DNA of 64,000 nt from Alphaproteobacteria bacterium. Its GTDB lineage: Bacteria; Pseudomonadota; Alphaproteobacteria; DSM-16000; Inquilinaceae. This document shows positions 1 to 9,184 of the stretch, piece by piece. The notes beneath the pieces were generated by a model, which ran no database searches, was not told the origin of the DNA, and worked only from the letters and a program-made list of their open reading frames with translations. The stretch lies in NCBI GenBank assembly GCA_028277405.1, contig JANQGH010000042.1:124001-188000 (forward strand), in the 5' to 3' direction. Within the stretch, counting starts at the first letter, position 1; every line of letters begins with the position of its first letter. A program made the position numbers and the translations under genes.

Positions 1-714
1 GGCACGTCGGACTTCTCGATCTCGCGCCTGTCGCCGGACCGCCGGCACCTGGCCGACCGTTCCGACGACGTGCTCGCCGCCACGGGTCTGCGCCTAGGCG
101 GGACCGATCTGGATCGGCGTCTGTCGCTGGCCGAAATCATGCCGCATCTCGGCCTGGGCAGCCGCTTGAAGGACCAACGCCTGACCGCGCCGAACTGGAT
201 CTACCAAAAGCTGGCCACCTGGTCGGAGATCAACCAGCTCTACGCCCCGTCCATGCGGCCGGATCTGCAATGGCTGAAGCTGAACGCCGGCGGCGACATC
301 CGCATCGAACGCCTGCTGAAGGTCATCGCCGGCCGCCACGGCCACCGCCTGGCCTCGGATGTGGAGACCGCCAAGATCGCGCTCTCGGACCGGGAGAGGG
401 CGGAGATCGCCGCCACCTACGCCGGCCTCGACACGCCGATCACGATCGACCGGGGCAAACGCGACGCAGCGTTCCGCGACGACCTGACACGTCTGACCGA
501 AACGGCCGAACACTGCATCCGCGACGCCAACATCCAACCGGACCGCCTCGACACCATCATGTTCACCGGCGGCACCAGCGCCATGTCCACGGTGCGCCAG
601 GCCATCCAACGCGCGGCCCCGTCGGCCGAGCCGCTAGACTTCGACCGCATGGGCGCTGTCGGGCAGGGACTGGCTCTGTCGGCGGAGCGGGTCTTTGGCG
701 GCGCGGCTCTGTGA
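1..714 (+). CDS. Hsp70-family chaperone, YegD-like (5' end missing)
   Basis: The reading frame is open back to base 1, so only the C-terminal ~237 residues are present; the GTG at 70 is an internal codon, not the start. The first residues (GTSDFSISRLSP) match the phosphate-loop strand of the actin/Hsp70 ATPase fold, and FTGGTSAM about 50 residues before the end matches the adenosine-binding glycine motif. The protein stops just after the ATPase domain, with no substrate-binding domain or EEVD-type tail. That architecture fits YegD-like Hsp70 relatives rather than DnaK. Its client and partners cannot be told from what is visible. An alternative is another short actin-fold ATPase. Confidence 0.8.
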   Translation, partial: GTSDFSISRLSPDRRHLADRSDDVLAATGLRLGGTDLDRRLSLAEIMPHLGLGSRLKDQRLTAPNWIYQKLATWSEINQLYAPSMRPDLQWLKLNAGGDIRIERLLKVIAGRHGHRLASDVETAKIALSDRERAEIAATYAGLDTPITIDRGKRDAAFRDDLTRLTETAEHCIRDANIQPDRLDTIMFTGGTSAMSTVRQAIQRAAPSAEPLDFDRMGAVGQGLALSAERVFGGAAL

Positions 715-1047
715 AAGGGGACGGTCATTTGCTTGTGCTTTTCCGTTGCTCCTGACCTGCCTCGAACTCTCATCCATTTGAAACCGGAGTCCGAAGGGTA
801 GTTGCGCCAACTGGCGCGGGAGAAGCAAGCGACCGCTGAGGGGAACCTTCGGATGCTGCGCGTAGCGCTCGTTTATGCCCCAGAACTCAGCTTGGCCTCG
901 CAACGCTCGCCTCTAATCCAAGGCCCCGAGACAATTGATTCGTACTACAGACGCAGAAGGAAGGTTTTCGAGGTATCCAGCTGTATCGCTCATGTCTTCA
1001 AAATGGTATAATAGTAACATGATGATGAATTTTCAGAGGATTCTAAC
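715..1047. other. Intergenic region, no gene seen
   Basis: This 333-base stretch separates the Hsp70-like gene from a small membrane-protein gene. Short frames exist but lack ribosome-binding sites or recognisable protein features. Base composition becomes visibly more AT-rich towards the right-hand end. The only clear signal is a TATAAT hexamer at 1007-1012. Confidence 0.6.
1007..1012 (+). promoter_or_regulatory. Candidate sigma70 -10 box
   Basis: A perfect TATAAT lies 36 bases upstream of the GTG at 1048. No good -35 box is visible 16-18 bases upstream (TATCGC-like at best), so the promoter is weak or activator-dependent. Confidence 0.4.
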
Positions 1048-1698
1048 GTGCCACAAGACACCGGAAACGCGGGAAACGGGGGCCCTCAAGCCACGGCGAC
1101 GCGATCAGGCGGATCGACCCTGATAAACTTTTTGCTTGTCCTTATTGGCGTGATCGGCGTGGGATTACTAACGTTTCCACTAGCATTTGGCGAAGAGGCT
1201 TCAACAGAATTCTTCGTCTTTGGGCGCTTCGGTATCGCGCTCTGTGGCGGCCTAATCGCTGGCGGGTTCTCAGGCTTTATCTGGACTGAGCTTACAGCTG
1301 GAAACATTGTGATACGAGCTGGAGGCGGTGCCGCCATCTTCGTTGTTATCGTTGTCTTTTTTCCTGATCCAATCGAGCCCACAATCGAGAACATTACACT
1401 GAGCAACACTGCAGCTGCTAGGGACTCGGTGGGAACCGAATTCCTTAATTGCCCTGGCACTATTCGGGTTCGCGAGTGTACACCTCAGATCACTGACACT
1501 TCCAATTCAGGTGGCACTGGAGTGGAAGATCCTTTCAGCCTTGGCATTGTCAACCGCGTCGAGCGACCTGCAAATGGCGGAGGAACAGAGTTTCGGTGCA
1601 CCTTTGAGCCTCACACTGGATCACCCGACTACGAGATAACGGTTACAGCACTCATCTCGTGCGACATTCTCCGACGGGGCGATGACCCAGAGGGTTAG
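1048..1698 (+). CDS. Hypothetical membrane protein, three predicted TM helices
   Basis: Starts at GTG 1048 with an AGAGGA element about 8 bases upstream. The 216-residue product has a polar Gly/Thr-rich N-terminus, three hydrophobic segments (about 25-47, 57-79 and 88-106), and a C-terminal domain of ~110 residues with four cysteines (C135, C144, C184, C205) that could form two disulfides if periplasmic. I do not recognise the family. Base composition and codon use are more AT-rich than nearby genes, and the gene stands alone between unrelated neighbours, so horizontal acquisition is plausible. No function can be assigned. Confidence 0.6.
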   Translation: MPQDTGNAGNGGPQATATRSGGSTLINFLLVLIGVIGVGLLTFPLAFGEEASTEFFVFGRFGIALCGGLIAGGFSGFIWTELTAGNIVIRAGGGAAIFVVIVVFFPDPIEPTIENITLSNTAAARDSVGTEFLNCPGTIRVRECTPQITDTSNSGGTGVEDPFSLGIVNRVERPANGGGTEFRCTFEPHTGSPDYEITVTALISCDILRRGDDPEG

Positions 1699-1882
1699 GT
1701 AGTGATTGGCGTCAGCCACCTGGCTCTAATCAGTCTGATTATCGATGGTCTCGTGTCATTGCCGTCAGCCTATAACTGAAGTCGGATAATATATATTATG
1801 GAAAATAAGATGGTGGCTTAAACAAGCTGCGATGAAATCCACTGCATTTCAGGCGGTTCGATGCCACAGCTCGCAACTCGTA

Positions 1883-2773
1883 TCAGCCGTACGGCGGCCC
1901 AGGTGGCCGATTTCCGCGTGGTGACGCACCGCCTGGTCTGCCGCTAAGCAACGGTTGGTGTTGGAAGCTGGCGTCGGCGCTGCCGCTAACGCAGCGTGGG
2001 ATGTAGGGATAGCTCTCAGTCAGGAAGTACGCATAGGTGCCGTCGGGATATTCCGGCGTTATCGTGAAGCGGCCGTTGCAGGCATCAAGATCGCCTGAGC
2101 CTGCGACATACTCGAAATCCTCCACGAACGTGCCGTCATAGGTGCCGCCCGGCCCGTCTGGTCGCGTGCCCGACCGGAGCTGATAGCTGCTGGTCAGTTC
2201 GACGATCGCGCTGGCCGCATTGTTCCCGTCGGCATGGCCATGGATCGAATAGACCGGAAAGCCGTCGGCGGCGTAGCCGACAAGCGCGGAATGCTCGGTG
2301 CCCGACGGGTCGCCGGCCAAGGCGTCCGAGGTGCCGTGATAGTGATAGGTGCCGCCCGGCTGAACGTGGCCGTTCGCATGGTCGAGGCCGAGGTTGCGGC
2401 CGCCACCCAGCGCTTCATAGCGCCAGCCGGACTGGCGGTCATTGTTCCAATACTCCGCCGTGCCTGAGTCGAACGGCACGCCGTTTAGCGCGACGCCGAA
2501 AACGCCGCGTACGATCGGCGTTGGCGCGTCAGCCACTTCCGGGTTCAGCGGCACACGAAAGACGTGCTCTTGTTCACTGATTTCGTGGGGATTTCCACGA
2601 TTTGGGAACTGTCCGGTGTCGTGGTCCGGAATTCCGTTCGACATGATGTAGCGATAACTGGCATCGGTGGTGATCGAGACCTCGTTGTGGCCGTCATGGG
2701 CGGCGGCGGGCACGCCGACGGCCAGTGCAACGATGGCGGTCGTCAGCAGGGTTGATTTTCTCATCTGGGTCAT
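1883..2773 (-). CDS. YHYH domain-containing exported protein
   Basis: The family-defining Tyr-His-Tyr-His motif is present (GTYHYHG, H144 and H146), with several other His-rich turns (HDGHN near the mature N-terminus, SIHGHADG downstream) that suggest metal binding. A signal peptide (~residues 4-25, ending PAAAHD) predicts export. The ATG at 2773 is preferred to the upstream in-frame ATG at 2839, because the extra 22 residues are basic and would precede the signal peptide; 2764 is also possible. The C-terminal ~25 residues are Pro/Gly-rich and low complexity. YHYH proteins have no settled biochemical role. The gene is transcribed divergently from the symporter gene at 2920. Confidence 0.8.
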   Translation of the reverse strand: MTQMRKSTLLTTAIVALAVGVPAAAHDGHNEVSITTDASYRYIMSNGIPDHDTGQFPNRGNPHEISEQEHVFRVPLNPEVADAPTPIVRGVFGVALNGVPFDSGTAEYWNNDRQSGWRYEALGGGRNLGLDHANGHVQPGGTYHYHGTSDALAGDPSGTEHSALVGYAADGFPVYSIHGHADGNNAASAIVELTSSYQLRSGTRPDGPGGTYDGTFVEDFEYVAGSGDLDACNGRFTITPEYPDGTYAYFLTESYPYIPRCVSGSADASFQHQPLLSGRPGGASPRGNRPPGPPYG

Positions 2774-2919
2774 CTCTATGCTGCGTGATCTATGACCCTT
2801 CAACGCTGCGGCGGCGAGAACCCGTCGCACCACCGCCAACCGAGCCGAGAACGCGTGTCGCCGCCCTACCCGCGGCGGCGCCGTGCGCGGCGCGAGGCCG
2901 GCAAAAGAAAGGCCGCTAG

Positions 2920-4308
2920 ATGATCGGGGCGATCGACATTGCCATCGTGGGGCTCTATCTGGCGCTTGTCCTTGGCGTCGGGCTTTGGTCCGGCCGGCAC
3001 CAGGGCACGCTAGAGGAATACGCGGTCGTCAAGCGCTCGTTCGGGTCGCTGGTCATCTTCGCGACCATGGCGGCGTCGTTCATCGGTGGCGGATTCTCGA
3101 TGGGCATCGCGGAGCGGGTCTTCGTCTTCGGCATCGCCAGCGTCATCGCGTTGTGGGGCTTCAGCCTGAAGGAAATCCTGGTCGCGACGGTGATCGCGCC
3201 GCGCATGGGCCGCTTTCCCGGCGCCATTTCCGTCGGCGACATCATGGCCACCACCTATGGCAAGCCAGGCCGGATCGTCACCGGCCTGTTCGGCATGATC
3301 CTGTGTGCCGGCATTGTCGGGGCGCAGGTCGGCGCCATCGGCTACGTCTTCAACGTCTTCTTAGGCCTGGAGCAGCTCTGGGGCATCGCCATCGGCTGCG
3401 GCATCGTGATTGCCTACACGACCTTGAGCGGCATGCGCGGCGTGGTGATCACAGACCTGTTTCAGTTCGCCATCCTGTCGATCGGCATCCCCCTCACCCT
3501 CATCTTCGGCATCATCCATATCGGCGGCTTCGACGCCCTGGCGGCCGCCCACCCGTTTGACCGGTTGGAGATCCCCGGCCCGCACTACACATGGCTGGGG
3601 CTGATCACGCTGTTTTTAGTGTTCGCGCTCGGCGAAACGCTGGTCCCGCCGTATCTGCAGCGGCTGTGCCTGTCGCGCGACCCGAAACGCGCGGCACGCG
3701 GTACGCTGTTTTCCGGCCTGTTCTCCATTCCCTTTTTCGCCATCGCCGGTGCCATCGGCCTGGTCGCCCTGGCGATCGATCCGACGCTGGACGGCAACCT
3801 GTCCCTGCCCCATGTCGCGGTCACCGTGCTGCCGCCCGTGTTGAAGGGCCTGGTGGTGGCGGCCGTCATCGCCATCGTCATGTCGTCGGCGGACTCGTTC
3901 CTTAACTCCGCGTCGATCGCCTTTGTGAATGACATTGTCCGGCCTCTGAGACAGGCGCCGCTGGGCGAAGCGGCCGGGTTCAAGCTCGCCCGCATCGCGA
4001 CACTGGTGATCGGCCTGGCGTCCGTCGGCTTTGCGATATCGATCGCCAGCATCCTCGATATTCTGATCTACGCCTACACCTACTGGGCGCCGGTTGTCCT
4101 CGTGCCGCTGGTCGCGACCATTCTCGGTTGGCGCAAGGGGACGGTCGCTTTTCTGGTCGCCGCCGGTGCCGGGCTGGCCAGTGCGATCGTTTGGAACGAC
4201 GTGCTTGGTCAACCAGCGCAGATCGAAGGCATTATCGTCGGTGTCTTGGCGAACCTGATCGGCTTCAGCTTGATGCCGCGCACGCGACCGGCAACGGCAG
4301 AGGCCTAG
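2920..4308 (+). CDS. Sodium:solute symporter (SSS family)
   Basis: A 462-residue integral membrane protein with about 13 hydrophobic segments, starting at ATG 2920 with AAAGG 8 bases upstream. Two features are typical of the LeuT-fold SSS family: the Gly-rich FIGGGFSMG region after TM2, and the TLSGMRGVVITDLFQF segment, where SSS proteins carry their conserved motif after TM6. IVMSSADSFLNSAS matches the conserved TM8 region that contributes to the sodium site. It should carry out sodium-coupled uptake of a small organic solute, but the substrate cannot be told from sequence. The stop codon overlaps that of the convergent MBL-fold gene by a few bases. Confidence 0.88.
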   Translation: MIGAIDIAIVGLYLALVLGVGLWSGRHQGTLEEYAVVKRSFGSLVIFATMAASFIGGGFSMGIAERVFVFGIASVIALWGFSLKEILVATVIAPRMGRFPGAISVGDIMATTYGKPGRIVTGLFGMILCAGIVGAQVGAIGYVFNVFLGLEQLWGIAIGCGIVIAYTTLSGMRGVVITDLFQFAILSIGIPLTLIFGIIHIGGFDALAAAHPFDRLEIPGPHYTWLGLITLFLVFALGETLVPPYLQRLCLSRDPKRAARGTLFSGLFSIPFFAIAGAIGLVALAIDPTLDGNLSLPHVAVTVLPPVLKGLVVAAVIAIVMSSADSFLNSASIAFVNDIVRPLRQAPLGEAAGFKLARIATLVIGLASVGFAISIASILDILIYAYTYWAPVVLVPLVATILGWRKGTVAFLVAAGAGLASAIVWNDVLGQPAQIEGIIVGVLANLIGFSLMPRTRPATAEA

Positions 4309-5090
4309 AACTCCAGCACGAGCCCGTCATGGGCGGGCGCGACGCCGGCGGGCAGCATGCCGACCAGCCGGTCGTAATCCATCGTGTGGTTCATGTGGGT
4401 CAGATAGGCCCGGCGCGGTTTCAACCGCTCGATCCAGGACAGGGTCAGATCCAGATGCGCGTGGCTCGGGTGCGGCGCCTCGCGCGCGGCGTCTACGACC
4501 CACGTGTCGATCCCCTCCAACACCTCAAAGGCTGTCTCGTCGAGGGCCACGACATCGGTCGAATAGGCAAAAGACCCAAAGCGGAAACCCAGCGACCTGG
4601 AATGCCCGTGATCCTGGGTGAACGGGATAACGTCGATGTCGCCGACATGGAACGGGCCGTCGATCAGGACCGGCTGCAGCATCGGACTATAGATGCCTCG
4701 ATCCATGTCGATACTGGCCATCACGTAACCGAACCGCGCCTCCAGGATCGCCATTGTGTCGGCGTCGGCATAGGCCGGCAGCAGATCGTCGGCCCCGAAG
4801 CGCAGTGGCCTGATGTCGTCGACACCATGCACGTGATCGGCATGGGCATGGGTGTAGACAATGGCGTCGAGACGGGTCACGCCGGCATCTAAGAGCTGCT
4901 GGCGGCAGTCGGACGCGGTGTCGACCAGGATCACCGTGTTAGCGGTCTCCAGCAGGATGGACGGGCGCAGGCGGCGGTTCCTGGGGTTCGACGGATCGCA
5001 GGTACCCCAATTGCCGCCGACCAGCGGGACGCCAAGCGAACCGCCACAGCCGAGAATGGTGACCTTCAGGCCAACAGAGCCAGCATCCAT
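4305..5090 (-). CDS. MBL-fold metal-dependent hydrolase (PhnP/RNase Z-like)
   Basis: A 261-residue metallo-beta-lactamase-fold protein with the dinuclear metal signature HAHADH (H81, H83, D85, H86), further His at FTQDHGHS, and THMNH near the C-terminus. The N-terminal ILGCGGSLGVP turn and the Cys in GTCDP are typical of the PhnP-like phosphodiesterase group that follows metG and tatD in many alphaproteobacteria. It is the last gene of the dacC-tmk-holB-metG-tatD run, 2 bases after tatD. A cyclic phosphodiesterase role is likely, but the natural substrate is unknown. Confidence 0.87.
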   Translation of the reverse strand: MDAGSVGLKVTILGCGGSLGVPLVGGNWGTCDPSNPRNRRLRPSILLETANTVILVDTASDCRQQLLDAGVTRLDAIVYTHAHADHVHGVDDIRPLRFGADDLLPAYADADTMAILEARFGYVMASIDMDRGIYSPMLQPVLIDGPFHVGDIDVIPFTQDHGHSRSLGFRFGSFAYSTDVVALDETAFEVLEGIDTWVVDAAREAPHPSHAHLDLTLSWIERLKPRRAYLTHMNHTMDYDRLVGMLPAGVAPAHDGLVLEF

Positions 5091-5092
5091 GC

Positions 5093-5899
5093 TCAGGCAG
5101 CAACGTCGGCCGGCGTCGGCACTTTATTGAACAATGTCAGATAGTTGTCGGTCGTTGCTTGGGCGAGTTCCGCCATCGCGACGCCCTTGACCTGGGCCAT
5201 GGTTTGGGCGGTGTGGACGACGTACGACGGCTCATTTGGTTTGCCGCGCTTAGGCACGGGCGCCAGATAGGGCGCGTCTGTCTCGACGAGCAACCGGTCC
5301 AGCGGCAAGTCGCGAACGATCTCTCGCAGTTCCTCGGACCGTTTGAAGGTCAGGATGCCGGACAGGGATACGTAGAACCCAAAATCCACAGCTTCTTCAG
5401 CGAGTTGCCGGCTGCTGCTGAAACAGTGGATAACGCCGCGCAGCGGTTTGTCGCCGCCCTGCCCCGCGCCGCCTTCGCGCAACAGGCGCAGCGTTTCGGT
5501 GTCGGCATCGCGGGTGTGCACGATCAGCGGCAGCCCGGTTTCCCGCGCGGCCGCCATATGGATGCGGAAGCTGGCCTCCTGTGCCGGCCGCGGGCTGTTG
5601 TCGTAGTAGAAGTCGAGGCCGGTTTCGCCGATGCCCACCACCTTCGGGTGGCGCGTGATTTCGATCAGGCGATCGACCGTCAGATCGGCAGCACTGCTTG
5701 CCTCGTGCGGGTGGACGCCGACGGCCAGATGGACGTCGTCGAACCGCGAGACCAGCTCAAGATTGCGCTCCAGCCGGTCGACATTGGTGCAGATAGCCAA
5801 CAAACGGCCAACGCCGGCCGCCCGCGCCCGTTCCACCACGCCATCAAGATCCTCGGCCAGCTGCGGGAAATCGAGATGGCAATGGCTGTCAACCAGCAT
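5093..5899 (-). CDS. tatD: TatD family metal-dependent deoxyribonuclease
   Basis: A 268-residue TIM-barrel hydrolase that opens with the DSHCHLD metal motif (H6, H8), has GETGLD (catalytic Glu region), VHTRD, GVIHCFS, and ends with LLVETDAPYLAPVP, all diagnostic of TatD. The family comprises Mg-dependent 3'-5' exonucleases implicated in DNA quality control; it is unrelated to Tat translocation despite the name. The start codon overlaps the metG 3' end by 11 bases, indicating translational coupling. Confidence 0.93.
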   Translation of the reverse strand: MLVDSHCHLDFPQLAEDLDGVVERARAAGVGRLLAICTNVDRLERNLELVSRFDDVHLAVGVHPHEASSAADLTVDRLIEITRHPKVVGIGETGLDFYYDNSPRPAQEASFRIHMAAARETGLPLIVHTRDADTETLRLLREGGAGQGGDKPLRGVIHCFSSSRQLAEEAVDFGFYVSLSGILTFKRSEELREIVRDLPLDRLLVETDAPYLAPVPKRGKPNEPSYVVHTAQTMAQVKGVAMAELAQATTDNYLTLFNKVPTPADVAA

Positions 5900-7451
5900 C
5901 GGCCGCCTCGTCTTCCTCCACGAAACGAGGAAACACGCCGGCCGGCTTGGGCAGCGCCGTCCCCGGTGTCAGAGCCCCTGCCCCGCCCAGGCTGGCGAAA
6001 CTTCGGGCATCCTCCGCGACGCTGAGCTGATCCAGCATGGCCGACATGGCATCCGGCATCACAGGCTGGGTCAGGATCGCCACGTGACGCACGGTTTCGG
6101 CGAGCACGTAAAGCACGGTGTTCATGCGCGCCGGATCCGTCTTGCGCAGCACCCACGGCGCCTGCTCGTCGACATAGCGGTTGGCGTCGCCGATCACCGA
6201 CCAGATCGCTTCCAGTCCTCGATGGAAGGCTTGGACGTCGAAGTGCTCGGCAACGCGATCGCGCAAGCCGGCCGCGGCGGCCAGTAACGTCTCGTCGGCC
6301 TCCGTGTACGCGCCCGGCGTTGGCACGGCCCCGCCGCAGTTCTTGGCGATCATGCTCAAGACGCGCTGGGCCAGATTGCCGAGATCGTTGGCCAGGTCGC
6401 CGTTGATGCGGCCGACCATGGCCTCGTGGCTGATATAGCCGTCGCTGCCGAACGGCACCTCGCGCATCAGGAAATAGCGGGTCTGGTCGAGCCCGTAGCG
6501 CTCCTTCAGATCATAGGGCGAGACCACGTTGCCCAGCGACTTCGACATCTTCTCGCCGCGATTGAGCAGCCAGCCATGGGCGAAGACGCGGCGCGGCGGT
6601 TCCAGCCCGGCGCTCATCAAAAAGGCCGGCCAGTAAACGGCGTGAAAGCGCAGGATGTCCTTGCCGATCATGTGCAGATCGGCCGGCCAGAATGCCCGAT
6701 AGTTCTTGCTGTCCGTGTCCGGATAGCCGATGGCCGTGATGTAGTTGGTCAGCGCGTCCAGCCAGACATACATGATGTGAGCCGGATCGTCCGGGACCGG
6801 CACGCCCCAATCGAAGGTCGTGCGGCTGATCGACAAATCCTTCAGGCCCGAGCGCACGAAGCTGACCACCTCGTTGCGCCTCGTTTCCGGCAGGATGAAG
6901 TCCGGGTTGGCGTCGTAGAACGCCAGCAGCCGGTCGCCCCATTCCGACAGGCGGAAGAAATAGCTCGGCTCCTCGACCCAGCGCACTTCCGCGCCCGACG
7001 GGGCCAGCTTCTTGCCGTCCTTGTCCGTCAACTCGTCTTCGGCAAAGAAGGCCTCGTCACGCACCGAATACCAGCCGGCATAGCTGTCCAGATAGATATC
7101 GCCCTTCTCGGCCATTGCCCGCCAAATGGCTTGCGCAGCCTTGTGTTGGCGCGGTTCGGTCGTGCGAATGAAATCGTCGATCGAATAGTTCATTGCCGGC
7201 GCCAGATCGCGGAAGTTCTGGCTGACCCGGTCGCAGAATTCCTGCGGCGCGACACCGGCCTTCTCGGCCGATTCCTGCACCTTTTGGCCGTGCTCGTCCG
7301 TGCCGGTCAGAAAGAAGACCTCGTAGCCGTCCAGCCGCTTGAACCGGGCCAGCACGTCGCAGGCGAGGGTCGTATAGGCATGGCCGATATGGGGCTTGTC
7401 GTTGACGTAATAGATCGGCGTCGTGAGGTAATAGTGCTTGTCGGCGGCCAT
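5889..7451 (-). CDS. metG: Methionyl-tRNA synthetase
   Basis: A 520-residue class I aminoacyl-tRNA synthetase that charges tRNA-Met. The ATP-binding HIGH sequence is at residues 21-24 and KMSKSLGN near residue 300. The connective-peptide region (AGWYSVRDEAFF) lacks paired CxxC motifs, indicating the zinc-free MetRS subtype. There is no C-terminal EMAPII/Trbp111-like dimerisation domain. It sits between holB (12 bases upstream) and tatD (overlapping). Confidence 0.96.
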   Translation of the reverse strand: MAADKHYYLTTPIYYVNDKPHIGHAYTTLACDVLARFKRLDGYEVFFLTGTDEHGQKVQESAEKAGVAPQEFCDRVSQNFRDLAPAMNYSIDDFIRTTEPRQHKAAQAIWRAMAEKGDIYLDSYAGWYSVRDEAFFAEDELTDKDGKKLAPSGAEVRWVEEPSYFFRLSEWGDRLLAFYDANPDFILPETRRNEVVSFVRSGLKDLSISRTTFDWGVPVPDDPAHIMYVWLDALTNYITAIGYPDTDSKNYRAFWPADLHMIGKDILRFHAVYWPAFLMSAGLEPPRRVFAHGWLLNRGEKMSKSLGNVVSPYDLKERYGLDQTRYFLMREVPFGSDGYISHEAMVGRINGDLANDLGNLAQRVLSMIAKNCGGAVPTPGAYTEADETLLAAAAGLRDRVAEHFDVQAFHRGLEAIWSVIGDANRYVDEQAPWVLRKTDPARMNTVLYVLAETVRHVAILTQPVMPDAMSAMLDQLSVAEDARSFASLGGAGALTPGTALPKPAGVFPRFVEEDEAADAG

Positions 7452-7463
7452 CGATCGGTTCCG

Positions 7464-8513
7464 TTACGCCCGGACCGCAGCCTCAAGCGCTAAAAAAGTC
7501 TGCACAAGTGTCTGTTTTCGGTCGAGGTTCGCGGCCTCTGTCCGGGCAAACAGGCGGCCGGTCTTTTCCCATACAGCCAACCAGCGATCAAGCCCGGCCA
7601 GCGAGGCCAGCCGTTGGGTCAGGGTTGCTTCCTCCTCAAGCACCGGCTCCGGCAGCGCGCCGCGCGCCTGGGCGCGGACGAAGCGGCCCAGCCACCACAT
7701 CATCAACTCCGTGGTCAGCCGATAGGCCGGTTCGTTGGCCGCCGGCGCCAAACCGTCGCCAAATCGGTAGACGGCCTGCCAGTTCAGATTGGGCAACTCC
7801 GCCATCAAGGTCAGCAGCGCGCGATAGCTTTTCAGCGCCTCTGCATTGGCCAACGCCATGGCCCGTCCGATCGATCCGTCGGCGAGCTTGGCCAGTAACG
7901 CCGCCTCACCCACCTTGTCGTCCGGCAACTCGTTCGACAGAAACGCCGCCACCGTCTGTTCCGGCAACGGATCGAGCATCAGCAAGCGGCAGCGGGACCG
8001 GATGGTCGGCAGCATGGCGCCGGGATTGTCGGCGATTAGAAGGATGACCGCGTGATTCGGCGGCTCTTCAAGAATCTTCAGCAAGGCGTTGGCGCCGCTA
8101 CGGTTCAGCGTGTGAGCGTCCTCCACGATCACGATGCGCCAGCCGCCCTCTGCCGCCGTCAGGCCAAGGAACGGCCCGATCTTGCGGATCGCATCGACCG
8201 GCAGGTCTTTGGGCACGCGTCCGGATTTGGGATCGGGCGTGCGCCGGATGCTCAACACGTCCGCATGGCCGCCGGCGGCAACGCGGCGGAAAACCGGATG
8301 ATCGGGCGGGACAGCCAGACCCGGCTCGCCGCCCGGTCCGGCCAGCAGGGATCGGGCAAAACGGTACGCCAGGGTCGCCTTGCCGACACCGGAAGGCCCG
8401 CCGATCAGCCAGGCGTGGGCCAAGCGACCGCCGTTGGCCGCCGCGGCGAGTGCGCTTTCGGCTGTTTCATGGCCGACGAAGTTTGGCCGCTGCCATGGTG
8501 AGATTATGTCCAT
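7464..8513 (-). CDS. holB: DNA polymerase III delta' subunit
   Basis: A 349-residue AAA+ clamp-loader subunit. It carries a P-loop-like GGPSGVGKAT (residues 38-46), VIVEDAHTLNRSGANALLKILEEPP (Walker B and sensor-1 region characteristic of HolB/DnaX) and TIRSRC just after. It is a structural partner of the tau/gamma and delta subunits that load the beta sliding clamp. It starts 4 bases downstream of the tmk stop codon and precedes metG by 12 bases. The tmk-holB pairing is common in bacteria. Confidence 0.93.
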   Translation of the reverse strand: MDIISPWQRPNFVGHETAESALAAAANGGRLAHAWLIGGPSGVGKATLAYRFARSLLAGPGGEPGLAVPPDHPVFRRVAAGGHADVLSIRRTPDPKSGRVPKDLPVDAIRKIGPFLGLTAAEGGWRIVIVEDAHTLNRSGANALLKILEEPPNHAVILLIADNPGAMLPTIRSRCRLLMLDPLPEQTVAAFLSNELPDDKVGEAALLAKLADGSIGRAMALANAEALKSYRALLTLMAELPNLNWQAVYRFGDGLAPAANEPAYRLTTELMMWWLGRFVRAQARGALPEPVLEEEATLTQRLASLAGLDRWLAVWEKTGRLFARTEAANLDRKQTLVQTFLALEAAVRA

Positions 8514-8517
8514 AATA

Positions 8518-9174
8518 TCAATATACTATAATCAATTGTTCGAGTGATATCGCGATTTTATCTGCGATCTCATCGACGGGGCGCATGGCGTTGATAACCC
8601 TGCATCGGTCCGGGTCGGCGGCCGCGATTGCGAGGAATCCCTCGCGTAGACGCCGATGGAAGTCGAGGCCCATGCGTTCGTATCGATGCTCGCGCCCTGC
8701 CCGTTCGCCCGCGCGCTTCAACCCCTGCTCGACCGGCAGGTCCAGGACAATCGTCAAGTCCGGCCAGGCGCCATCGATCGTGAGGTCGGCGAGTTGGCGC
8801 ACGGGCGCCTCGCCGAGCCCATGGCCATAACCCTGATAGGCCAGCGTGCTGTCGACGAAACGGTCGCACAGCACCCACCGCCCCTCGGCCAGCGCTGGGG
8901 CGATGACCGTTCGCACGTGATCCCGTCTGGCGGCGAAATGCAGCAGCATTTCGGTGACCGCATCCCATCGTCCGGGCTCACCCTCGACCAGCAACCGGCG
9001 GATCTGCTCGGCACCGGGCGAGCCGCCCGGCTCCCGCGTGACCACGGGGTCGATTTGGCGGTCCTTCAGAAAGCTGGCCGCGCGCGCGATTTGGGTCGAC
9101 TTGCCGGCCCCTTCACCGCCCTCGAACGTGATGAAGCGGCCACGCCGGTCCGCTGCGCCCGCCCCTTTCGTCAT
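8518..9174 (-). CDS. tmk: Thymidylate kinase
   Basis: Converts dTMP to dTDP. The ATG at 9174 gives 218 residues, close to the family norm; the frame extends further upstream but that extension would overlap the dacC 3' end. Motifs are the P-loop FEGGEGAGKST (17-27), TREPGG (DRX-equivalent, dTMP binding), CDRFVDSTLAYQGYG and a basic LID segment. The start lies 10 bases after the dacC stop. The last ~15 codons are noticeably AT-rich. Confidence 0.94.
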   Translation of the reverse strand: MTKGAGAADRRGRFITFEGGEGAGKSTQIARAASFLKDRQIDPVVTREPGGSPGAEQIRRLLVEGEPGRWDAVTEMLLHFAARRDHVRTVIAPALAEGRWVLCDRFVDSTLAYQGYGHGLGEAPVRQLADLTIDGAWPDLTIVLDLPVEQGLKRAGERAGREHRYERMGLDFHRRLREGFLAIAAADPDRCRVINAMRPVDEIADKIAISLEQLIIVY

Positions 9175-9184
9175 GAGCCGGACA

